This document shows positions 22,466 through 30,882 of a DNA stretch of 64,000 nt, in pieces (the stretch's first letter is position 1; each line of letters opens with the position of its first letter). The stretch is taken from the NCBI RefSeq assembly GCF_003286085.1, contig NW_020825541.1, forward strand, positions 82,565 to 146,564, written 5' to 3'. The stretch is from Drosophila persimilis (taxonomy: Eukaryota > Arthropoda > Insecta > Diptera > Drosophilidae). The position numbers and the translations under genes are program-made. The notes under the pieces were generated by a model, which was not told the origin of the DNA, ran no database searches, and worked only from the letters and a program-made list of their open reading frames with translations.

Positions 22466-22642
22466 ATGGCTAGTAGCAAGTCCGTAGCGACTTCGATCAG
22501 TGCTAAGAGCTGTGACGAGCTGCGTGCCATGATCTATGAAGAGATGGAATTGCAGTCGGTGCTCTGTGATCAAACATCTAGCGTAGTCAACTCTCAAGGA
22601 CTAACAATGTCACGTCGTCAACGCTACGATATAAGGATGTAA
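22466..22642 (+). CDS. Small ORF of unknown function (58 aa)
   Basis: ATG at 22466, stop at 22640-22642. The product starts MASSKSVATSISAKSCDELR and continues with an acidic EEMEL stretch and a C-terminal SRRQRYD. It begins exactly where cassette similarity with the other copies ends. I do not recognise it. It could be the first exon of a transposon gag or of a host gene. Confidence 0.3.
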   Translation: MASSKSVATSISAKSCDELRAMIYEEMELQSVLCDQTSSVVNSQGLTMSRRQRYDIRM

Positions 22643-23164
22643 AAGATATTGTTTGTAGTGGGGCGGATCGAAGCTCAATTCTACAAACGTCAAAATCGTT
22701 GATCCAGTTAACCTCTTAGAAGCCGTCGCGAGAAATAAAAAGCTGTGTTTCGTGATAAGTGGGGGTTTATTGGTTCTGGGGCGCGGTTGTTCGACCGTTT
22801 GAATCGGTGGTGGAAACGTAACTAACTAACTCTATGCCTTATGATGCTTTTTCTCTATGCTGGCTTGAGCGCCGTGTGGAACGTGACCTGTGGATCGTAG
22901 ACCTCTCGAGCGCCCCTACGAGCGCGCGAGCGCATGTTGGGACCGGAGCGCCCGGCGTTGGCACAGAGCGCGGCAATCGTCTCCTGCTGGCCTGAACATC
23001 CTCCCACACCTTGCAGGATTGCAAAGTATGGCTGGGTGCACGCCCCCGGACCCGATTCATCCAAAAACAACGCTCTGGACTTGACAAGGACGTCGACTCA
23101 GTGTCGCTCCACATGCGCAAAACAGGGCTTGATCTTGAGGAATCTATGGATAGTGCCGTGGGTC
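22643..23164. other. Unassigned, probably transposon-derived
   Basis: GC-rich stretch with several overlapping short frames on both strands and no recognisable domain. It lies immediately downstream (minus sense) of the BEL family 4 protease region, where RT would be expected. It may be a deleted element tail or an LTR fragment. Confidence 0.3.
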
Positions 23165-25090
23165 CTACGACGGGGCGATCTTGGAACGGGTGAGTGGCAC
23201 ATTTAAGACATTGGAAATAGCCGCCCGGTTACATAGTCTGGTGAGGCTATGTTGATCTAAGGACGGATTCACCTTCGAGATCAGGCTTGAATTCGGACCG
23301 GGGCATTGAGCTTTCATACAGTACATATTTTGGAAATATTTCCGTCGGTCAGGAGACCGTTCGAAAACTTCTGCTGAGGGAGCTGGAAGGAAATTGCTGT
23401 CGTAAAAAGACCCCGAGTCTTCTACCAGTTTGATAGGTCGTCTGGAAATTTGACTCGAGAACGATGAGATTTGATTCATCACCTGAGGCACTGGACCTGT
23501 GAGTACCCAGCCAAAAATGGTCTCCTGCTCGAGGAGAGAGCCACAGATGTTGGTCAGTGAGCCACTTAACTGAATGGACGGAATGATATCCGCTCCAATC
23601 AGGACATCTATTTGTGAACTCTCATAGAAGGTCGGCAGGTCTCTCAAGAAACCTTGCGAGATCGGATGCGATGGAATATTCGCGGCCAATTCCGGAATAA
23701 CGTAGGCTGTGGATTTAGTTGTAAGCCCGGCTTAGTCGGAGAACGGATGGAAAAATTGCAGAGCTTCTTTGACTGAGCGGATACGGCAATATTTAGGCCG
23801 GAGACCTGTGCCGGGATACGTTGGAATGACAATTTGATCATGTCCACAAGACGTGCTGTAATGAACGTCGCCTCTTAGCCAGAGTCGATCAGAGCGCGGG
23901 CGTGGAAAGTTTTTCCCAGGTGGCAAATATTAACGATGGTCGTGACTAGGACAGCACTCGTGCCGGAGGCGATATATGACTGAACGTTTGGCTGGGCTTC
24001 GGACGAACTTGGATTTTGTACGCTTGGTACTCGTAGATGTAGTTCGGGCCACGCTGAGGAATTTTGTGCCGTTGTGGAAATAGCCTCGCTGGAGTTTGCT
24101 GGATTGCTACGGTGTAGATGCGTATGGTGCCGGTCTCCACAAGTTATGCAATTGTAGGCGCTCTGGCATGCTCGTATCTTGTGGCCCCTTGCAAAGCAAA
24201 TAATGCTGCTTTTGCTTAATGTAGTCGGAGCGAGCGTCAGCGGCCATTTGAAGGAAGTAAGGGCATAAACAGATTGGATGATACTCTTTGGAGCAGAGAT
24301 CACACGTGCTCCTCGTTTGATTCCCTGTGGTCTCGAACGAGTGGGCACTCCTAGGATAAGGACTTCCTTGAGACCGAAACGGATTGCTTCTCGAATTATC
24401 TGAAGTGCATATGCTCGCACTGGAGTAGACCTGAGTCTCCATGCCTGGATGGCCGTCCTCGGTCACTTCGAGAGACAGGTACCGCTCCGCCAGGAACTTG
24501 TCCATGGCGTGCCAGGTGGGAATTTCGCACTTGTGCGTCACGGATTGCTCCCAAAGCTATAGGGTCGTCTTTGGCAGCTTAGCGGAAATGAGGTACACTA
24601 AAACTCCGTCAGCGAAAACGCTGTCTGTGGAAACCTCGGAATGGGTGAGTGTCGTGAGGCACTTGTGGACGGCCCTCTGGAGCTCTTTTAGCGCTGCTGC
24701 TGACTAGGTACGGATTTTGGACAGACTGAAAAGGATCTTCAGCTGGGCCTTGAGTATCAGCCGCTTGTTTTGGAAACGCTCACGGAGGGCGTTCCATGCG
24801 GACGCGAAACCCTCGTTCGTAAGTGGAGCCTGTGCCACTAGGTCGTGGGCTTCACCGCTTGTCTTTTTGTTGAGGTAGAACAGTTTTTCCACTGCATCCA
24901 ACCTTGGTTTTTCTATGTAGATGGCGGTGAACAGGTCTCGGAACGTGGGCCACTGCTGGTAGTCCCCACTGAAAACTTCAGTAGCACATGGAGGGAGGCG
25001 GCAAGCGCCGGAAGTCGGCACTTGAACGGCCAGTTGCGGCGTGTGAGGGACACGCTCAGCTCGAGCTGATCGTTCAGTTCGGCCAGGCAT
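23165..25090 (-). pseudogene. BEL family 4 gag-protease remnant
   Basis: Gag N-terminal region at 24704-25090 with LPPCATEVFSGDYQQWPTF and an adjoining DLFTAIY motif characteristic of BEL gag. Middle at 24107-24541, Cys/His knuckles near 24130-24190 (CFARGHKIRACQSAYNC, CGDRHHTHLH), protease start ARALIDSG at 23878 and the domain after protease at 23165-23689 (IDVLIGADIIPS, TIFGWVLTGP). At least four frame breaks. Confidence 0.8.
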
Positions 25091-25570
25091 TACGCGTAGA
25101 CCGCGTAGCAGTCATAGTACATCTCTTGGACATCCGCTACACCCTCTGGATCCTCTTCCGCCATCGTCACCGAACACGCCTCAAACTCCGCGTCCACATT
25201 TGCCCACAGGCTTCGGAGTTGTTCTCGATGGACTTGGGAGAGCGAGCGGATTGGTGTGCTAGCATCTGGAGCGCTGAGCTACTGGTCGAAGCGGGTCAGT
25301 CAGCTTGCAGCCAAGGCAAACTTAGACTGTGCGGAACTGGCGGCCATAGTGCTAAGAGCCGTGCGAGGGACTCCCGAGGGGATTAACAAGGCCTCGAAGG
25401 CATGTGGTGCGTGAGCCCGGCCACAAGCAACGTCGTGCTCGTAACGATGGAGGTGGTGATGGACAATTCAACTCCGTGGAGCAATTAGAGCAGCACATTG
25501 GTCCCACTGTCATGGGGGCGTTGGTTGCGGGGTGTGGTGTGATGCGCTCATTATAAGTCGGGGGACGGAT
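25091..25570. other. Leader of BEL family 4
   Basis: No coding domain recognised on either strand. The stretch lies between gag and the putative LTR. Possible primer site on the minus strand just left of 25571 (TCCGTCCCCCGAC). Confidence 0.35.
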
Positions 25571-25934
25571 TGTATCGAAACCTTTTAGGTTCGTTACACC
25601 CTCCCCTTTCTTCCCCGACGAGAGTTACGAAGACTCGAGCGTCGGGTGTGCGGCGGTGGATCCGGTACGTTTGCTCGAACCACCAACTGTCGAATAGGGT
25701 CCGACCCTGCGGCTCTAGTCGCCACCGTACTTCCTGGATTCGGCAGGATTCGGTTGGCGGTGTTCGTTGTCCACTCTGGCGGAGCCACCGTCCAACGGGC
25801 GGCGTACTCGGCAGCACATAGCTCTTACACCTCAGGCGTCGGGGTGCGTTGTGTTGACGTCTCCGCGTAGTCGTCAATTTCCATGGGTTCGTCGGCGTTG
25901 GCGTTATTTTAATAAAACCAAAGAATAAAGAACA
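25571..25934 (-). repeat. Putative 5' LTR of BEL family 4
   Basis: On the minus strand it starts TGTTCTTTATTC and ends GGTTTCGATACA (TG...CA), about 364 bp. AATAAA motifs occur at its outer edge. No partner LTR is found in the window, so the ends are inferred. Confidence 0.45.
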
Positions 25935-26460
25935 CAAATTCAATAAAAATACTAGTACTAATTATTTGAAATTAAAAAAAGGAAATTTGTAGCTACAGAT
26001 GTTGCTCCTACGGAGAACAACCTTCAACTAAACTGAGTCCTGGTCGTGGCTTTGCTTTCGATCCGACATATTTTATTCAACTTATTCGACAGTGTTTCAT
26101 ACCGTATCGATACCTATCATCAATTGCTGTGCTATATCCAGAACAACATTGAAATCCTACTGGGCACGCTGTATTGGACACGGTTGCTTCTGCGCAATCC
26201 TTTTGGTAATCTCATCGCTCCTCGTTATGTAAGCAGGCCACTCAGCTGCTTATGCGTATATCGAAGTCGATTGCAACTGTGGAAACTATTGAAACCCTGT
26301 TTCCTCTTTTCAAGAACGACTCGTGTGCTGTGTGGACGGACACCTGGCGTATACTTACAGTTGTCACGTTATATTGAAATCGCCCTATAAATTCCTATAT
26401 CAGAATTGGTAATCGCCACAATATGAAGAAATCTAATAAAAAAAAAAAAAAAAATTCAAC
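25935..26460 (+). other. A-tailed segment, possible retrocopy
   Basis: A 114-residue frame at 26046-26390 and an overlapping frame with ATQLLMRISKSIATVETIET and then FPLFKNDSCAVWTDTW suggest former coding sequence. Both are broken. The block ends in AATAAAAAA and a run of about 17 A at 26437-26454, as expected of a retrocopied transcript. No family recognised. The left 40 bp (AATACTAGTACTAATTA) also occur at 14500. Confidence 0.35.
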
Positions 26461-26479
26461 GAACCCTGGCAAAAGACAG

Positions 26480-27190
26480 ATGGGGACATGCAATAAATGT
26501 CTCGCTGCTTATAAATAACCACGCAGTTGCTGACACAGTTTTAGACTCTGGGATATCGGAGGTGCAGAAAGATGACGGCGTGGGTAAGAGTAAATTCGAC
26601 GAAGATTTCGTCGATTTTTATGAGTGCGCTGGACTCGGACCGATCCAGCAAAGGTTCTGTAGTACCGTACCAGATAAGGTGCCCGAAGACTATGAGCAGA
26701 TGTTCGAGACGATCGGGAAGGTCACCAAGGAAATGGTTGACTTTCGTAAGTATGAAGTATACGTGATGCTGTATCCCACTCTGGCCATTGCTTACCTGCA
26801 AATGGTGTGGAGCGGAAAGTTGCAGAGGGATATATACTTCGTAGGTAGGAACAAACAGGAGCTGTATGATTCGTACAAGAGGCGCATCGAAAAGCTCATG
26901 CTGATCCGCAAGCCACTGGACGTACCACAAAGGGCCCTGGAACTGCTATCTGGTGCGGATAAAGTAAAGTTCTGCATGTTCAGGAGCACCTTCAAGAAAT
27001 TCAACGTACAAAGCTGGGATTGGGCTTTGGCCGAATGGGCACCTGAAGCGGCTTTTGGGCCACTTCGAAATGCCCCAGGAGCGGATTCTCTACTGCCTAA
27101 AAATAAAATTATTTTGTTTTCAGAAAAAAACTTGGAAATACGGATATTCCAGTCTATAAAACTCGACTTCCAGGACCAACACGTGTGAAT
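26480..27190 (+). pseudogene. TAF5-like fragment, cassette copy D (most complete)
   Basis: A single frame runs from about 26492 to 27188. It contains INVSLLINNHAVADTVLDSG, VQKDDGVGKSKFDEDFVDFY, VTKEMVDFRKYEVYVMLYP, AIAYLQMVWSGKL, YDSYKRRIEKL and GADKVKFCMFRSTFKK. The YEV.MLYP...AYL..V pattern followed by a long helical region matches the TAF5 second N-terminal domain, which dimerises within TFIID. The protein lacks the WD40 propeller. A microinversion near 27008-27024 alters the frame after FKKFNV. No convincing start codon was found, as the true 5' exon appears to be missing. Confidence 0.55.
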
Positions 27191-27216
27191 TTACAGTAAT
27201 TTTCTTTGGTTCTTTT

Positions 27217-27445
27217 TAGCCAAATTTCGTGAGGATCATCATCTTGGACTTTGACTTGTTGGATTTGCGGGATTTGCGAGACTTGCAGGGTAGTTTGAGC
27301 ATCTTTTCTTGGAACTTCTGCTTTAGCGCTTTTTGCAAGCCGACTTCTTGCGTCTGCGCATTCCACAACTCGCCTTCTTGGGCTTACTCTTAGCACAGGG
27401 TGGCTCCTGAAACATTCCTCCTCGTCCAGGGAGGAATCAGTCGAC
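27217..27445 (-). pseudogene. Protamine-like gene remnant, cassette copy D
   Basis: Retains SLDEEECF, then lacks about 20 bp (the WTRKSEP part) near 27410. Continues PCAKSKPKKASCGMRRRKK and stops at a TAA after CKKR near 27336. The lesions differ from those in copies A and C. Confidence 0.5.
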
Positions 27446-27778
27446 ACTATTGCAGGAGCTGTTGGCCGGCTATGGCATCCCGTTCAGTGCAGAGCAAGCT
27501 GCTGCTGTTGCCTTGCTTAATGAGTCCTATGGAGATTGCAGGTCGATAGTCAGGCTGTAGAGAGCAAAAGAGAACTGATGCACTCATTAGTGGATTTAAA
27601 TGCGTAAAGAACTCAACCCACGGTACCGAGCTCTGTGGCCTGGGGAGATCGCAAGCCAACGATGCGCTGCGACATGTACCGCCCTCTGTCCATGGTACAT
27701 GGATGGAAACCTGCGTTTGCAGTCCCTCAGGTAATTTAAATATGGTAAGAGAGCTCATCTTAGAAATTTTTTATAAAA
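27446..27778. other. Cassette flank with donor-like site, copy D
   Basis: Homologous to 14136-14470. Both strands have long open frames: a 103-residue one on the minus strand and, on the plus strand, MRCDMYRPLSMVHGW ending at CAG|GTAATT near 27730. The plus frame has an in-frame TAA near 27601. Similarity to copy A' ends at about 27778. Confidence 0.35.
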
Positions 27779-27985
27779 CTTGTACGAGCTAAGTCCCTTC
27801 AACAGTTTTCCAGTGGAATCCGTCTACCCAATTAAGACCTTCCTTAATCCGCTCGATGTAGTTCCTAGCTCATTCGTTTTATTTCGTATATCTCTTAAAT
27901 CTAGTGATCATAATTCAGATCGTTTTGGCTCGATACTATCTATGGCGCTACGTTATATGTACGCCAACATCAAATTAATTCACAT
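27779..27985. other. Unassigned spacer
   Basis: No coding or repeat signal that I recognise between the cassette edge and the LTR of BEL family 3. Confidence 0.4.
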
Positions 27986-28302
27986 TGTGGGGATAATGTT
28001 TTTTATCCCCAATCGGCCGACTAATTATTTCGAATTAAATAAAACTCGGCGCAGAAATAAAATTACGATATGTTCTTTAATGCGTGACATCCAAATTACA
28101 AAAGTGGCTTGCCTGCCCTTTACATTGCCGCTCCGATCGCTAAGCGCAGCTACGCTCGGCCGACGTCGGTAGGCAGACGCAAAGCGGAGATAGCGAAGAG
28201 CGAGCTGGCAGAGAGCGTTTAGCAGGGCAAGCACGCGCAAAGCTTTAACAAACAAATGAGTGACATAGACATAAGTAACAAACAAAATAAGCGGCTGAGG
28301 GC
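27986..28302 (-). repeat. 3' LTR of BEL family 3
   Basis: Starts TGTGGGGATAATG on the plus strand and ends GCGGCTGAGGGC. Same length as its partner at 30566, with about a dozen substitutions. Confidence 0.85.
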
Positions 28303-28494
28303 TTCTTTACGAAGGCGCCTTGTCGTGATTACATCTTGATCATCGGGAACCTCTGTAATTGCATAGAATGGCAGGAAATTTGGCAATGTAGAAATTGTTG
28401 AAAGTTGAAATTCATTTAGCGTGGATATGTAGGTTTTTAATATATCGAAAAGTTCGCGCTGCATTTCCTGATTCTCCGATTGCAGTTTTTCCAC
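28303..28494 (-). other. 3' coding remnant of BEL family 3
   Basis: A frame from 28494 starts MEKLQSENQEMQRELFDILK, a coiled-coil-like heptad stretch. It continues into the LTR. It may be the end of a fused gag-like protein or a remnant created by the internal deletion. Confidence 0.35.
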
Positions 28495-30187
28495 TTGAAA
28501 CTGGCTGCTTCCTGCATTGCTGCTCTAAGTTTTGGTACTCCAGCGTTGTGGGCCGAAAATCGTCATTAGAGATGCAAGAGGAATTTTCAAAAGCGGCTAA
28601 AACTGCACGCTTTTTCTCCGAGCTATCAATGCTTCCTGACACTATCCAACCAAGTTTTGTCTCCTGCAATGTTGGCAATTGGTCTGATAGTCGAATCTGT
28701 CCGACGCACATTAAATCGAAGAACAAACCACCACCTATCAACAGATCGATACGTTGGGGCCTGGAAAAATTAGGATCAGCTAGTTTTAGATTATTCGGCG
28801 TGGGCCAATCCTTTGCGTCTAGCCCGAAGTTAGGCTGCATTTCCGTAATTGAGTTGGTGACAATTGCAGCGAAGGAAGCTCGATAGCTTGCGTCCTGGGA
28901 TTGTACAACTATATGTACAGACTTGCTCGAAGGTAGAATGGAATCTCCGATACCGGAGATGTTAACATAAGACGAGCGGTGATCCAACTGCAACTGATTA
29001 GCAAGTCTAGATGTTACAAAGTTTGCCTGTGATGCAGAATCAAAAATGGCACGACATGGGATAAGTGCTCCATAACGATCTGTTACATGGACGGGGGCAG
29101 AAGGTAGCAACACGTTCTGGCTAGGCTGAGATTTCTGACTCGAGGGGGGAGGGCTAGTATATTTGCTTGCTACTAGGGCACTCGCAGCATCATGCTGGGT
29201 CGATTCCGTGCTCGGCGACGGCAACTCAGAGCCAGCGCCCGACTGTATGTGGAGCAGTGTGTGTTGTTTGGCCTGGCAATGCCTTCAAAGTCCTGACCTG
29301 CACCTCTGCAATTCATGGCCTTTGTTGAGGCCGTTCAAACACAAGCGGCTCTTCTTTGCTTCTTTGTATCGTTCAAACGCAGAGAGATTCAGGAATGCCT
29401 GACATCTAGATATGTAATGCTAGGAGGAATTGCAATGGTTACATGTGGGGTTAGGATGGTTGTTACTGGAGGTGATAAGGGTGCCAGGTTTACTTTCTCC
29501 CACCTGCTGGCTAGGAATTGTTACCATAGCCGATCCCAAAATTTTCCAGCATCCGACATCTTGCTTCCAAGAATGAGGCCATGCTTGACCACCGAGGCAA
29601 TCCTGACGTCGGCAAGTTCTATTCCCATTTCTCCTTGGTCTTGTGGTCCAATTTCGTGCCTATGATGACGATCAGCAACCCATCGGAAATCTCCCGCGGG
29701 GTCGCCAAGGTCTGAAGTGCACGCAAGTGCGTTCCTCCAAGGAACGAATCGTATCCAGCGCAGCACCATCTAGACATCCACGAAGATATTGGAATTTTTC
29801 GATGATTGGTATGATGGTCTTTGTGCACAATTGTCGAGAACATCGAGTGGAATTCTAGCCAATCCATGTAGTTCCCACCGAATCGCGGAAGCTGCAACTC
29901 GGGCATTCGAGAACGGCCTACACTATTATAGGCGAACAACGACGAATTCCCCTCGAGAATATGCCGAGCCGTCGAAATCCAGGAAATCCAGCCTTTCAAG
30001 GCTCGTTTGAGCGGCATTGAAAATCGGCATTCATTCGCTCGATTTGCTCTAAGCGAGCTTGAAGTTCTGCCTCATCTAACTCGGCAAGCTCTTCCTTGGT
30101 GAGAAAGCGATCCATGGCCTTTAGTTGGCGCGCTACATCACTCGGCATTGCTGCGTTCGCGACATTGGTAGGCTCAGGTGCTGCCAT
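28412..30187 (-). pseudogene. BEL family 3 gag-protease remnant
   Basis: Gag starts with ATG at 30187 (MAAPEPTNVANAAMPSDVAR, then an acidic DEAELQARLEQIERMNADF heptad region). Gag middle at 29619-30017 (LQLPRFGGNYMDWLEFHSMF). The knuckle region (29225-29500) is shattered. Protease and the following domain are in one 270-residue frame at 28412-29224 (CRAIFDSASQANFVTSRL, RIDLLIGGGLFFDLMCVG). The protease motif is DSAS where DSGS is normal, so the active-site Gly is lost. Confidence 0.83.
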
Positions 30188-30540
30188 GTTGAGGTTTTAA
30201 AAGAGTCACTCAACACGACCGAAAAAGACACCCTGTATATGTATAAACGTGGGAACCGGAAGCAAAGGGATTACAGCTAATGCCTTTAGCTGTGCGGCTG
30301 TGCGAGCTGTCCGATTCCGCTTTGTACTCCGCTTGTGTGTATTAGTGAGTTCGCTGCACTGCCTACCGCACTGCACTGACCAAATTGTTGCGACAGAGAA
30401 ATTAATAGCCAGCAATGCGTGTATGTAGGTGTATGTACATAAGTATGTTTTAGCACCGAATTGTGCTTAAACGCCGAAAATTTGCTAAGGCTAACGAATG
30501 TCGATCACGAACGATTATTAATTTACACTGCAACTCAGAG

Positions 30541-30558
30541 ATCACGTCGGGGTCACCA
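30541..30558 (-). other. Primer-binding site of BEL family 3
   Basis: Minus strand TGGTGACCCCGACGTGAT, seven bases inside the right LTR edge. It is shared with BEL family 2 at 20003, so both families used the same primer tRNA. Confidence 0.75.
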
Positions 30559-30565
30559 AATTTTA

Positions 30566-30882
30566 TGTGGAGATAATGTTTTTTATTCCCAATCGGCCGA
30601 CTAATTATTTCGAATTAAATAAAAGTCGGCGCAGAAATAAAATTACGATATGTTCTTTAATGCGTGACATCCAAATTGCAGGTGTGGCTTGCCTGCCCTT
30701 TACATTGCCGCTCCGATCGCTAAGCGCAGATTCGCTCGGCCGACGTCGGTAGGCAGACGCAAAGTGGAGATAGCGAAGAGCGAGCTGGCATAGAGCGTTT
30801 AGCAGGGCAAGCACGCGCAAAGCTTTAACAAACAAATGAATGACATAGACATAAGTAACAAACAAAATAAGCGGCTGAGGGC
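30566..30882 (-). repeat. 5' LTR of BEL family 3
   Basis: Partner of 27986-28302. It starts TGTGGAGATAATG and ends GCGGCTGAGGGC. Confidence 0.85.

Larger units (their letters stand above)
23165..25934 (-). mobile_element. BEL/Pao element, family 4, gag-protease remnant
   Basis: A putative 5' LTR at 25571-25934 and a leader are followed by gag and protease on the minus strand. RT, RNase H, integrase and the second LTR are absent. The sequence is GC-rich and distinct from the other BEL families here. Confidence 0.75.
27986..30882 (-). mobile_element. Short BEL/Pao element, family 3, lacking RT and integrase
   Basis: Two 317-bp direct repeats (27986-28302 and 30566-30882), about 95% identical, flank a minus-strand gag-protease region. 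A primer site adjoins the right LTR. At 2.9 kb it is about half the usual size for the superfamily. After the protease-linked domain there is only a short coil-like frame before the 3' LTR. It looks like a non-autonomous derivative. Confidence 0.85.

Noticed and set aside
22643-23164. Second LTR of BEL family 4
   Set aside because: I found no similarity to 25571-25934 in either orientation by eye.
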